Source: Oscillospiraceae bacterium
Lineage (GTDB): Bacteria > Bacillota > Clostridia > Saccharofermentanales > Saccharofermentanaceae
Length of the DNA stretch: 64,000 nt
NCBI GenBank assembly: GCA_902780785.1
Contig: CACZGS010000011.1
Location: 40,961 to 104,960 of the forward strand
Direction of reading: 5' to 3'
The position numbers and the translations under genes are program-made. Positions 9,133 through 17,282 of this stretch are shown here, one piece after another. The notes below the pieces were generated by a model. That model worked only from the letters and a program-made list of their open reading frames with translations. It made no database searches and was not told the origin of the DNA. The stretch's first letter is position 1. Every line of letters starts with the position of its first letter.

Positions 9133-10476
9133 TCACTTCATATATTTCGACATCGTCTCGCCCCAGAGACCGATACGTTCATAGGTAATGAGCTTGCAGA
9201 GCGCATCTGTCAGCTTGCCGAATTTCCTGTAGAAAAGATTGAACATCAGATATGCCGCGCGCTGGTCTTTTTTCGCAGGGATGCGCCTGATTATGTTCCT
9301 GAACGAGTAGACCTTTTTATACATCCAAAGATAGCCCTTATAGAGATCTTCAGGTGTTATGTCCGCCGGCCTATATACAACATGCGCAGTGTTATAAAGT
9401 GAAAGATCGTCAGTTAATATTCTGCCCTCTTCCTTCATCCTGTCATAGAGCTTTGTGCCCGGATAAGGCGTTAAGATGTGCGAAGTTACAGTCTCGATCT
9501 TATTCTTTACGATCCAGTCAAGAGTGTCCCTGAAAGTGTCTTTAGTATCGCCGTCGAGTCCGAAAACAAAACTTGCATTGATCATGATCCCCCGGTCATG
9601 GATATTCCTGACCGCGCGCTCATAATCCACCGTGTGATTCTGCACTTTATGAACATTCGAAATAGCCTTCTGGTTAATGCTCTCAAAGCCGATGAAGAGA
9701 CCCTGGCAGCCGCTTTCCTTCATGAGATCCAGCATATCCTCGTCAAATGCGATATTGATGGAAACGGCCGCATTCCACCTGATATGAAGGTCCTTAAGCC
9801 TTGTCAGGAATTCACGCGTCCACTTGGGATTGCCTGTGAAGTTATCGTCGATTATCATTATGTGCTTTTTGTTGAGCGCTTTTATCTCGTCTAAAACAAT
9901 ATCGATATCACGGTTTATAAACTGCTGGTCATTTCCGCTGTTATAGCAGAAATCGCATTTGAAAGGACAGCCTCTGCTCGTGTGGATTATGTTGCAGTAA
10001 AGATAGTCTTTGGGATCAATTAGATCATATGCGGGACTTACAAGATCCTGTGTCGTAAGACGCTTGCAGCGGTACACCTTCTTAAGTGTTCCGTTCTCAT
10101 AATCTTCCATGATCTGAGGCCAGGTACCTTCTGCGGCTCCGACACAAAACACATCAAAAAGATCTTCATCAATGGTGTTCAGGGCAGTCGTGATATGTAT
10201 TCCGCCGGCAACCACAATGGCGCCCTTCTCCCTGAAGATCTTTGCGATCTCTATGGCTCTAGGAAGCGCATCAACAGTTATGGATATGCCGACCACATCG
10301 GGAACATCAGAGAAATCAATCTCCCTGATATTTTCATTCTCGATCTTTATCTTATGTTTATCTCGGAGGATATTGGCTATCGTAAGGATTCCAAGAGGCG
10401 GTGACATATGCAGTTTAAGACCGGTATCGACCGGTCTTTTTAACATCTTAGGCTGGATCAGTTTTACATATGCCAT
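9133..10476 (-). CDS. B12-binding radical SAM protein
   Basis: 447 residues. The N-terminal part (about 1-130) has the cobalamin-binding fold seen in B12-dependent radical SAM enzymes. The radical SAM core has the [4Fe-4S] motif CPFKCDFC after SRG, followed by the GG-like and later strands (HIMIIDDNFTGNPKW). The C-terminal region is helical and basic. This architecture is shared by methyltransferases and cyclases acting on unreactive carbons or phosphorus; the substrate cannot be told. The start at 10476 has no clear ribosome site and begins 9 bases after the stop of the upstream gene, suggesting coupling. Confidence 0.88.
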   Translation of the reverse strand: MAYVKLIQPKMLKRPVDTGLKLHMSPPLGILTIANILRDKHKIKIENENIREIDFSDVPDVVGISITVDALPRAIEIAKIFREKGAIVVAGGIHITTALNTIDEDLFDVFCVGAAEGTWPQIMEDYENGTLKKVYRCKRLTTQDLVSPAYDLIDPKDYLYCNIIHTSRGCPFKCDFCYNSGNDQQFINRDIDIVLDEIKALNKKHIMIIDDNFTGNPKWTREFLTRLKDLHIRWNAAVSINIAFDEDMLDLMKESGCQGLFIGFESINQKAISNVHKVQNHTVDYERAVRNIHDRGIMINASFVFGLDGDTKDTFRDTLDWIVKNKIETVTSHILTPYPGTKLYDRMKEEGRILTDDLSLYNTAHVVYRPADITPEDLYKGYLWMYKKVYSFRNIIRRIPAKKDQRAAYLMFNLFYRKFGKLTDALCKLITYERIGLWGETMSKYMK

Positions 10477-10485
10477 ATCAAGCGG

Positions 10486-10875
10486 TCACTTCATAAAGTG
10501 TGCAAGTGTATAAAATACGGAATACGTTCCGAAAATACAGAAAATGACTAAAAGGATAGTATCGATTATATACAAGTACTTTAAGACTTTGCCGAATTCG
10601 TAATCTTTTCTGTTTTTCCTGACATCACACATCAGGTACCATGAGATTACATAGCAGATCAGTTGGGCTGCAAAACTGACAGTCGCAAACATCGAAGTAT
10701 CAAACATATAACTTGAGAATAAACCTCCGATTATCATGAATGCATATACTGAAACGACGTGCATGACCGGCACACCATATCTCAATATCAGCGATAAGAT
10801 GCAGTTTTTCCTTGCTCTCTCTGTGGTGTATTCTTTGCGCTCATAAGCGTCGTTTTCAATAATTGCAACTGCCAT
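10486..10875 (-). CDS. Small membrane protein of unknown function
   Basis: The ATG at 10875 is preferred over an upstream in-frame ATG because GGAGG lies 8 bases before it and inside the longer form. 129 residues with three predicted membrane helices (about 25-55, 65-90 and 97-122) and a charged N-terminus. Family not recognised. It is followed by the radical SAM gene after 9 bases, so the two form a likely operon. The ribosome site is partly inside a small hairpin (10887-10905: arms CCATAAG and CTTATGG), which could modulate translation. Confidence 0.68.
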   Translation of the reverse strand: MAVAIIENDAYERKEYTTERARKNCILSLILRYGVPVMHVVSVYAFMIIGGLFSSYMFDTSMFATVSFAAQLICYVISWYLMCDVRKNRKDYEFGKVLKYLYIIDTILLVIFCIFGTYSVFYTLAHFMK

Positions 10876-10909
10876 GTTCTTTACCTCCATAAGTTTTTCT
10901 TATGGCTGT

Positions 10910-10938
10910 ATCGTAACACGGCTGAAAGTGAATTTCAA
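10910..10938 (-). promoter_or_regulatory. Promoter of the 10875 gene
   Basis: Minus-strand TTGAAA (10933-10938) and TACGAT (10910-10915) separated by 17 bases, 35 bases upstream of the start codon. Confidence 0.55.
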
Positions 10939-10993
10939 TACTTTTTTATCGTTATTCGATATTTTTATATTGCAACACGCTATAGGCAGATGT

Positions 10994-11818
10994 TCAGGCT
11001 TTGCCCTCTTTGAACATCCTCATCATCTCATTTGTAAGGCTGTAATCGTCGGGCTGAAGCTCGATCTCTTCTCTTGTGCGCCACTCGGCGACCTTGAGCT
11101 CGCCTTCATCCATACGGATCGTATCGTCTCCGTCAACGTCGCAGTAAAAGCCCACCAGGATATCGTCAACGATGCCCCATGGCTGTGACTTGTAGTAACG
11201 GATATTCTTTACCTTAAGGCCGGTCTCCTCCATCGCTTCACGAGCGACGGTCTCTTCCAAAGTCTCGCCGATCTCGGTAAATCCTGCGACGAGCGCGAAA
11301 TGCGCAAAGCCAGTCTTATATTTGGTCACAAGGATCCTGTCACCGTTCGTGATGCCCACGATAACTGCGGGCACGATGCGCGGATATATAACGTTACCGC
11401 ACTCACAGCGCAGAGCGCGCTCTTTATCATCAATGCGTGTCTCCTTGCCGCAGATACCGCAGTACTTATTGCCTCTGTACCAATTGGCGAGCTGGAGCGC
11501 CGTAAATGCAAGGAACACGTTCTGCTTCTCGGCGATCCCTGAGCGCCTGAAAGATCTGACGTTAACGAATTCAAATCCTTCGGGAAGTGCTAAGCTCTCA
11601 TCCCTCGCGTCGAGGAAGAAATAGTAATCTTCGTCGAACGCGAAAAGATAGATAAGCTTCTCACGGCACTCTTCAGGCATCTGAGATACACGCGGGAATT
11701 CCTCGCCTTTAACAAGTATGTCCTGATGTCTGAAAGCCATTACAAAACTGCCGGCCGCAGACTTACGGTCCGGATAAAAATGATTATCCAGCTTATGCGG
11801 AAAGATATCCTGAATCAT
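10994..11818 (-). CDS. nudC: NAD(+)/NADH pyrophosphatase (Nudix, NudC type)
   Basis: 274 residues. It has an N-terminal domain, then a four-Cys zinc ribbon (CGICG ... CECG), then the Nudix box GFTEIGETLEETVAREAMEETG, which fits GX5EX7REUXEEXGU. Eleven residues later comes SQPW, the NudC signature for NADH pyrophosphatase and NAD-RNA decapping. Hydrolyses NADH or NAD+ to NMN(H) and AMP in the cytoplasm. It is the last gene of a probable operon with a PPOX-fold flavoprotein (6 bases upstream), an aldo/keto reductase and a Dabb protein, all concerned with reduced nicotinamide or flavin chemistry. Confidence 0.9.
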   Translation of the reverse strand: MIQDIFPHKLDNHFYPDRKSAAGSFVMAFRHQDILVKGEEFPRVSQMPEECREKLIYLFAFDEDYYFFLDARDESLALPEGFEFVNVRSFRRSGIAEKQNVFLAFTALQLANWYRGNKYCGICGKETRIDDKERALRCECGNVIYPRIVPAVIVGITNGDRILVTKYKTGFAHFALVAGFTEIGETLEETVAREAMEETGLKVKNIRYYKSQPWGIVDDILVGFYCDVDGDDTIRMDEGELKVAEWRTREEIELQPDDYSLTNEMMRMFKEGKA

Positions 11819-11824
11819 AAGATC

Positions 11825-12232
11825 TTAGAAGTTGATGGTCTCCTGAGGACCTGCGAAAGAGCTGAATGTAGCTGTAGCGTTCTTGAAGTAGAGAACCTGT
11901 GTGTTGTCGTCATCAGGATCGTACATTGACTTAAGATCGGGGATCTTCTCGAGCATTGCTACCTTAACATCGCGGTTGTCATCATTGATGAGTTCGCCTG
12001 CTACACGGAGCCAAGCGCCTGTCGTGAAATCAAAAGCGCAGATCTCAGCCTTCGGATTAGCTGCAAGCTGCTTTGATACGGGCTTAACCTTGCCTGTCTG
12101 AATGTAGAGCTTGCCGTCATAAATGAGAGCCGTGCCAAAAGGTCTTACTCTCGGCTGGTCGCCCTCAACCGTAGCGAGATAATAAGTCTTTACCTTGTCC
12201 AAAAATGCGAGAACTTTTTCTAATCCTTCCAT
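11825..12232 (-). CDS. Pyridoxamine 5'-phosphate oxidase-fold flavoprotein
   Basis: 135 residues of split-barrel FMN-binding fold: YYLATVEGDQPRVRPFGTALIYDGKLYIQTGKVKPVSKQLAANPKAEIC is typical of the small PPOX-family proteins, which bind FMN, F420 or heme. The protein probably acts as a small flavin reductase or oxidase; the substrate is unknown. The ribosome site AGGAAA lies upstream of the start. It sits 63 bases downstream of the aldo/keto reductase and 6 bases upstream of nudC in the same direction. Confidence 0.85.
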   Translation of the reverse strand: MEGLEKVLAFLDKVKTYYLATVEGDQPRVRPFGTALIYDGKLYIQTGKVKPVSKQLAANPKAEICAFDFTTGAWLRVAGELINDDNRDVKVAMLEKIPDLKSMYDPDDDNTQVLYFKNATATFSSFAGPQETINF

Positions 12233-12295
12233 AACCCTATTTCCTTTCTTGGAATTTTAAAAAATTATATCAAAATATACGCTTGCCGATTACCA

Positions 12296-13213
12296 TTATT
12301 GGGGTTCCCAAGTGCCTTGCTGTCTTAATCCTGTTGCAGAAGCCTCTTTCTCGATCTGGGCCAGTTCTTCAGGTGTAAGCGTGATGCCGGAAGCTTCAGC
12401 GAGCTTTTTGGCATGCGAGGGTTTTGTGATTCCGACGATAGGAACCGCGCCTTTGGAAATCGTCCAGAGGATCGGCACCTGCGACGGGTCGATATTGTAT
12501 TTCTCAGCTATTCCGCGCATCACATTAAGAAGTCCTTCGATCTTCTTAAACTTCGACTTGGGAAATGACAGGCCTCTCATCGAGAGGAGCGGAAAATGAT
12601 TCTTGGCACTGTAATGTCCGGACAGGGCACCCTGCTCCAGGACCATATATGCATAATAGCGGATGCCGTTGGCATTGCAGTAATCGATTATCGGCTGCTG
12701 GTCGTTTCTAAGAAGGCTGAAGTGGTTCTGCACCGCACCGAGCTTAAGGCCTTCTTTGGCCAGCACTTCCTGTGCCTTTTTTATATGATCGAGCGACACG
12801 TTGGATGTGCCTAAAGACTTTATCTTACCTTCCTTTATAAGCGGAACCGCTTCCATGATATTTGCTTCGAGATTGTTCGGAACGTGGATCCAGAAGAGAT
12901 CTGCGTTATCCCTTCCCAGACGTTCCATGCTCTCGTTGAAAGACTTCGTGAGCTCGCCCTGCTTATATTTCTTGGGCGGGAAAAACTTGGTCGAGATGAA
13001 GATGTCGTCGCGTCCTTTTATGAGAGTTCCCAAAAGCTTCTCGCATGAGCCCATGCCATAGACTGCAGCAGTATCCCAGTTTGTGAAGCCCAGCTTAACA
13101 GCTTCTTCAAAAGACTGCTTTAAGATCTCAGGATCCTGCTTGCTTCCGAAGACCATTGATGAACCGTTCGCGCCGGTTCCCCACGCCCATGTACCGATAA
13201 GGATATCTTTCAT
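12296..13213 (-). CDS. Aldo/keto reductase
   Basis: 305 residues of NADPH-dependent TIM-barrel oxidoreductase. The catalytic tetrad is visible as Asp and Tyr in NWDTAAVYG, Lys in ISTKFF and His in FWIHVPN. The conserved C-terminal cofactor region is VPIVGITKPSHAKKLAEA. Reduces aldehydes or ketones in the cytoplasm; the substrate is unknown. The ribosome site is GGCGG. The start is 15 bases from the stop of the Dabb gene upstream, so they are co-transcribed. Confidence 0.92.
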   Translation of the reverse strand: MKDILIGTWAWGTGANGSSMVFGSKQDPEILKQSFEEAVKLGFTNWDTAAVYGMGSCEKLLGTLIKGRDDIFISTKFFPPKKYKQGELTKSFNESMERLGRDNADLFWIHVPNNLEANIMEAVPLIKEGKIKSLGTSNVSLDHIKKAQEVLAKEGLKLGAVQNHFSLLRNDQQPIIDYCNANGIRYYAYMVLEQGALSGHYSAKNHFPLLSMRGLSFPKSKFKKIEGLLNVMRGIAEKYNIDPSQVPILWTISKGAVPIVGITKPSHAKKLAEASGITLTPEELAQIEKEASATGLRQQGTWEPQ

Positions 13214-13228
13214 AGTTCTATCCGCCTT

Positions 13229-13531
13229 TTATACTTGGTAGTCAAAGCTGCTTCTTACCTTAACGAACGGTCTTACCTTCGTAGTGGCAACCTCAACGTG
13301 CAGTGGATTGGATGAATAATTCTTCAATGCTTCCTCACTCTCGAAAAGTGAATCTAGCATCGCATCACCGGAAGAACTTGCAAGCTTATCCGTGTTTACC
13401 TTTATCTCGATAAGACCGGGGATCTTGCCTGTAAGTCCCTCAAGTCCTGCCTTGATGCCGGCTTTGATCTCTTCTTTCTCGCTGTCGGAATATTCGTCCT
13501 TGAGCGTCCAAACGATTACGTGTCTGACCAT
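13229..13531 (-). CDS. Dabb (stress-responsive A/B barrel) domain protein
   Basis: 100 residues beginning MVRHVIVWTLKDEY. The start at 13531 is supported by GGAGG 8 bases upstream; the open frame extends much further upstream but without a ribosome site. MVRHVIVWTLK and the C-terminal VRPFVKVRSSFDYQV are the characteristic edge strands of the dimeric alpha+beta barrel Dabb family. The function in bacteria is mostly unknown, sometimes linked to stress. It is the first gene of the Dabb-AKR-PPOX-nudC operon. Confidence 0.85.
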   Translation of the reverse strand: MVRHVIVWTLKDEYSDSEKEEIKAGIKAGLEGLTGKIPGLIEIKVNTDKLASSSGDAMLDSLFESEEALKNYSSNPLHVEVATTKVRPFVKVRSSFDYQV

Positions 13532-13562
13532 GATCTGTTCCTCCATCCGGAAAGCTACCGTA

Positions 13563-13568
13563 ATTATA
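13563..13568 (-). promoter_or_regulatory. Extended -10 element for the Dabb operon
   Basis: Minus-strand TATAAT preceded by TGT (TGn extended -10), 31 bases before the Dabb start. No convincing -35, which fits extended -10 promoters. Confidence 0.5.
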
Positions 13569-13604
13569 ACATTGAGGCTTCCCGGCTTTTGGGACAAAAC
13601 ACTA

Positions 13605-13637
13605 GGGCTGCCGGAAAACTTGTAGTTCCGACAGCCC
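13605..13637 (-). terminator. Terminator after the 13677 gene
   Basis: Arms GGGCTGTCGGAA and TTCCGGCAGCCC pair with one mismatch, then CTAGTGTTTTG on the minus strand. It separates the membrane-protein gene from the Dabb operon. Confidence 0.7.
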
Positions 13638-13676
13638 CTGCTTATATATGATGCACTTTCTCCAAAGTGTTTGACG

Positions 13677-14147
13677 TTAGTGGCATTGGATCGAAGAAAC
13701 AGCAGAGCTTGCCCGCGGCAGATAACCGAACCAGAAGATGCCTGCAAAGGCAAGGACAAAGAGCAGCGCGGCGCATCCGAAGACGATCGCTGTGATCTTA
13801 TGCTTTCTGGCCTTATCGTCTTCGCCGGCGTCCCTGTATGACTTAGTCTTATAGATGCTGGCCGCAAGACCGATAATGAGGATATCCGGAATCAACATGG
13901 TGACAGCAAATTCAGCGAGGCCTGCGGGAAGAGCCTTTTTCACTTCGTCCAGCTTGTCCTCTTTGATGTCCAATACGCGGTTGATCTCAACGTTAACAGC
14001 CTCAACATAGTGAGGGTCGTTCCTTCTTTGATATGAAGGCATTTCGGCCCGCACTGCATAGACTAAGACGAAGATATTGAGTGCGAGGATTATCGTAACT
14101 GCCAGGAAAATGTAGATCTTCTTCCACAAAGCCATAGATGTGTTCAT
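13677..14147 (-). CDS. Small membrane protein with three TM helices
   Basis: 156 residues with membrane segments near 10-31 (IYIFLAVTIILALNIFVLVYAV), 78-100 and 122-146, and an outside loop of about 45 residues between the first two. The charged linker KTKSYRDAGEDDKARKHK lies on the cytoplasmic side. Family not recognised. A single gene transcribed away from the TetR gene; the 130-base divergent intergenic region holds the TetR promoter and palindrome, which could also control this gene. Confidence 0.65.
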   Translation of the reverse strand: MNTSMALWKKIYIFLAVTIILALNIFVLVYAVRAEMPSYQRRNDPHYVEAVNVEINRVLDIKEDKLDEVKKALPAGLAEFAVTMLIPDILIIGLAASIYKTKSYRDAGEDDKARKHKITAIVFGCAALLFVLAFAGIFWFGYLPRASSAVSSIQCH

Positions 14148-14219
14148 TTGCCGGTTCTCCTTTTCGCTGTCTTGTAAAAAGTGCCTTTGTCCTTATATAC
14201 AGATAAAGGGCCCCGAATG

Positions 14220-14248
14220 TTGCACAGATAATCCAAGCGTGGTAATAT
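14220..14248 (+). promoter_or_regulatory. Probable promoter of the tetR-phosphotransferase operon
   Basis: TTGCAC (14220-14225), a 17-base spacer and TAATAT (14243-14248). Moderate match in each hexamer. The start site would fall within or next to the palindrome at 14251-14270. Confidence 0.45.
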
Positions 14249-14250
14249 CA

Positions 14251-14270
14251 TTATTGAACGCGTACAATAA
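14251..14270. promoter_or_regulatory. Imperfect 20-bp palindrome, candidate TetR operator
   Basis: TTATTG and CAATAA arms flank an ACGCGT core; 18 of 20 positions are symmetric. It lies 15 bases upstream of the tetR start and just after the probable -10, the usual place for an autorepressor. Confidence 0.6.
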
Positions 14271-14284
14271 TCGAGGTCAAGACC

Positions 14285-14860
14285 ATGCAAAAGGACGTAA
14301 AACTGGGCATTACAAAGGAGAAACTGATCGACGCGACTTTCGCGCTGATGGAAGAACTGGACGATCCGCTCAACGTGACATCAAGGCAGATCGCCGAGCG
14401 CGCCGGCACGAAGCCGTCCATGATCAACTACTGCTTCGGCTCACGTGAGAACCTTATCTATCAGACATTCCAGAAGCAGTACATGAGCTTTCTCAAGGAT
14501 AAAGAGATCGAGAAGCTGATCGCGTCCGACTTGGCGCCTAAGGATCTTTTGAAGAAGCTCCATTTCGCGGTCGCGAAATGCCTCGTGGAAAATCCCAAGT
14601 TTACCAAGGCGATCACGGGCCACGTCCTCTTTAACAGGGACCTCTCGCAGGAGTCTTTCAGCTTCCCCTATGTTAAGAAGCACTATGCGGGAAAGAAGAC
14701 TGACAAAGAATGCCGCCTGATCGCGTACGAACTTTCTGCCATGATGCAGCTGATCGTCTTCCGCAAGGACGACATCAGGGAGTCATTCGGCATAGACCTT
14801 AACAACGACAAAGAACTTCAGAAATATATCGATATGAGGGTCGACCTCCTGCTGGCATGA
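14285..14860 (+). CDS. TetR-family transcriptional regulator
   Basis: 191 residues. The N-terminal helix-turn-helix is KEKLIDATFALMEELDDPLNVTSRQIAERAGTKPSMINYCFGSRENLIYQTF, with the typical TetR order of a first helix, then the HTH and the NYCFGSRENL turn. The C-terminal two thirds is the ligand-binding helical bundle. The stop overlaps the start of the next gene (ATGA), so the regulator and the phosphotransferase are translationally coupled, suggesting that it controls that enzyme in response to a small molecule. A candidate operator is at 14251-14270. Confidence 0.9.
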   Translation: MQKDVKLGITKEKLIDATFALMEELDDPLNVTSRQIAERAGTKPSMINYCFGSRENLIYQTFQKQYMSFLKDKEIEKLIASDLAPKDLLKKLHFAVAKCLVENPKFTKAITGHVLFNRDLSQESFSFPYVKKHYAGKKTDKECRLIAYELSAMMQLIVFRKDDIRESFGIDLNNDKELQKYIDMRVDLLLA

Positions 14861-17181
14861 AATACATTTTTGACTTAAGATCCATACCTTCTTCAGAGCT
14901 CGAAAAGTGCGGCGGCAAAGCTACGTCGCTGTCACTCATGATGCAGAACCTGAAGATGAATATTCCCTCCGGATACGTCATCACCGCGGATGCTTTTCGC
15001 GACGGGAAAATAACAGAAGAAGCAAACGCGGAACTGAATGAACTGCTTGCAACGCTGGACCGCCTCAAGACCTACGCCGTAAGGTCTTCTGCAATCGGCG
15101 AAGACGGCGCAGGCAATTCGTTTGCGGGCCAGTATGAGACATTGACCGATCTGATGGTTCCCGCGATCAGGGACGCTGTTGATCAAGTCGCTGCCTCTGC
15201 CCAAAATGAGCGCGTCGAGAACTACAGATCGCAAAATGACATCACCACCGAAGGCATCGGCGTCATTATCCAGAAGTTCGTAAAGGCTGATTTTGCGGGA
15301 GTTATCTTCACCTCCGATGCCCTGACCGGAAAAGACGAGTTTCTCACCGGCAACTACGTCCGCGGAGAGGGCGAGAAGCTCGTGTCAGGCGCGGAGAATG
15401 CCGAAGTGTTCAAGATAGGTGCCCTGGAGTATTCCTACGAAGGTAATCCGGAGCTTGAACCGTTTGCAAAAACGCTCAGGAAATACTGCCTCGCGATACG
15501 CTTCTTCTACGGCGTTCCGATGGATATCGAATGGGCTGTAAAGGGGCTCAAAGTCTATATCCTGCAGGCGCGCCCCATCACGACACTTACAAGGCTCAAT
15601 GTTAAAGACTACGACGTAAACGGCACGAGATCAGGCTGCAAGCTCCTGACCAAGACCAACGTCGGCGAGATCTTCATGAATCCCGTAAGCCCCATGACTT
15701 TCAGCGTTCTGGAGAAGATCAACGAATTCCTGGGGCTTCCCGACTGGCTCGAAAACGTCTGCGGCCAGGCATACATGAACGTATCTGTCATGTGCTCTCT
15801 CATGGTGAGCTTCGGAAGGAGCCGCGAGAAGGCATATGAGACCGTAAAAGACTTAGTCGGAGGCATTCCCGAAGGCTGTGAGATACCCGTATCGCCCTTC
15901 GACAAAAAGGCTTTCCAAAAGAATCTCCGGAACCTATTCTTCCCCAAGGAAAAGTCGAAGCTTACGAAGAAGCAGAAGCATGAGATGGTAGCAAACCTCC
16001 ACAATATCTCAGAAGAACTCATATCCCAGATAAAAACGATCAATACAAACGCCGAGCTCATGGCGTTCTGGGACGATGTCCTTCAGCCTAAGTTAAACGA
16101 CGGCCTGGCTTCGATCCTGGCCGAGAGCGGAACATCGCTCGTGCCTCTCTTCAACCTGCGCAAAAAGATCACTGTGATCGCCGGCGAAGACATGGCAAAC
16201 CGCCTCTGCACGGGCTCTTTGGGCATTATCGACTGCATGAAGCCGACGCTGCTCCTGGAAGACGTTGCTTCGGGCAAGATGACCCGCGAAGAATATATCC
16301 GCGAGTGCGGCCACAGATCTGCTGACGAGATGGAGCTCATGTCTCCAAGACCTTACGAGGATCCGTCATTTATCGACGCGCTGCTCAAAGACCGCGCTGC
16401 AAACACCGCCAGCCTGCGCTCGATGCAGGAGCGCCAGAAGGCTTCATACGAAGAGGCTCTTGCCGAATTCAAGGAAAAGTATCCCTCCAAGCGAAAGTGG
16501 ATCGACAAGGAGATCGGAAAATTCATCCATGCGAATGCTTTTCGCGAGGATATAAGGAGCAAGGGTGTCCGCATCTTCTGCGTCTTCAGGGAATACTGCC
16601 TTAAGGCAGGCGGGCTTAACGGCCTTGGCGAAGATATCTTCATGCTGGGCTATAAGGAAATGTTCGCGCTTCTTAAGGGCGATAAGACGGCTGTCTCCTA
16701 CATCCCTGCACGCAAAGAGACTTTTGCAAGATATCTCTCCTACCCGGGCTTCCCCGGCATCATCATAGGCAGGTTCGATCCCGATAAATGGATGGAAGAT
16801 CCTGACAGAAGATACGATTATTACGTAAGCGGCCGCGCTTCTGAAGGGCCTGACAACTCTGATGTCAAAGGCTTTGCAGGTGCTGCAGGCGTCGTCACCG
16901 GAACTGTCCGCGTGATAAATGACGTAAGCCGCATCGATGAGATAAACGAAGGCGAGATCCTGGTAACCCGCGCCACGAATATCGGCTGGACGATCGCTTT
17001 CCACAAGGTCTCCGCTATCGTCACGGACATCGGCGCGCCCCTGTCACATGCCGCGATCGTCGCAAGAGAATTCGGCATTCCGGCAGTCGTCGGATGCTCT
17101 AACGCGACCACTGTCCTTAAGACCGGCGACGTTGTTACCGTAGACGGCGAGAAGGGCACGGTTACGATCGTTAAGGAATAG
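14857..17181 (+). CDS. PEP-synthase/rifampin-phosphotransferase-like enzyme
   Basis: 774 residues. The N-terminal half is the ATP-binding (PPDK-N) domain: GGKATSLSLMM, VRSSAIGEDGAGNSFAGQYET, VDIEWA-like VPMDIEWAVKGLKVYILQARPITT. A middle domain of about 400 residues has no clear family. The C-terminus is the swivelling phosphohistidine domain with SHAAIVAREFGIPAVVGC (His near residue 731). The PEP/pyruvate-binding barrel of PpsA or PPDK is absent, and the order ATP domain, middle, His domain is that of rifampin phosphotransferase (Rph), though somewhat shorter. It likely transfers the beta-phosphate of ATP to a small-molecule substrate; whether that is rifamycin is not shown. Coupled to tetR. 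Confidence 0.82.
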   Translation: MKYIFDLRSIPSSELEKCGGKATSLSLMMQNLKMNIPSGYVITADAFRDGKITEEANAELNELLATLDRLKTYAVRSSAIGEDGAGNSFAGQYETLTDLMVPAIRDAVDQVAASAQNERVENYRSQNDITTEGIGVIIQKFVKADFAGVIFTSDALTGKDEFLTGNYVRGEGEKLVSGAENAEVFKIGALEYSYEGNPELEPFAKTLRKYCLAIRFFYGVPMDIEWAVKGLKVYILQARPITTLTRLNVKDYDVNGTRSGCKLLTKTNVGEIFMNPVSPMTFSVLEKINEFLGLPDWLENVCGQAYMNVSVMCSLMVSFGRSREKAYETVKDLVGGIPEGCEIPVSPFDKKAFQKNLRNLFFPKEKSKLTKKQKHEMVANLHNISEELISQIKTINTNAELMAFWDDVLQPKLNDGLASILAESGTSLVPLFNLRKKITVIAGEDMANRLCTGSLGIIDCMKPTLLLEDVASGKMTREEYIRECGHRSADEMELMSPRPYEDPSFIDALLKDRAANTASLRSMQERQKASYEEALAEFKEKYPSKRKWIDKEIGKFIHANAFREDIRSKGVRIFCVFREYCLKAGGLNGLGEDIFMLGYKEMFALLKGDKTAVSYIPARKETFARYLSYPGFPGIIIGRFDPDKWMEDPDRRYDYYVSGRASEGPDNSDVKGFAGAAGVVTGTVRVINDVSRIDEINEGEILVTRATNIGWTIAFHKVSAIVTDIGAPLSHAAIVAREFGIPAVVGCSNATTVLKTGDVVTVDGEKGTVTIVKE

Positions 17182-17205
17182 TGCAACAATCTCCCCCGCC
17201 CGTCT

Positions 17206-17224
17206 GTATTAGGGGTGTATTAGG
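17206..17224. repeat. Tandem GTATTAGG repeat, 11-bp spacing
   Basis: GTATTAGG occurs at 17206-17213 and 17217-17224, one helical turn apart, between the phosphotransferase stop and the TIR gene. Possibly a regulator site; no partner identified. Confidence 0.4.
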
Positions 17225-17282
17225 AACTTCAAAGGGTTTTATGCTACTATTATTTGAAGGAAGAAAAAGGGAGAAGACTTCT

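Noticed and set aside
14435..14450. TCACGTGA inside tetR as a parS site
   Set aside because: Only the inner 8 bp match; the arms do not, and it is coding sequence.
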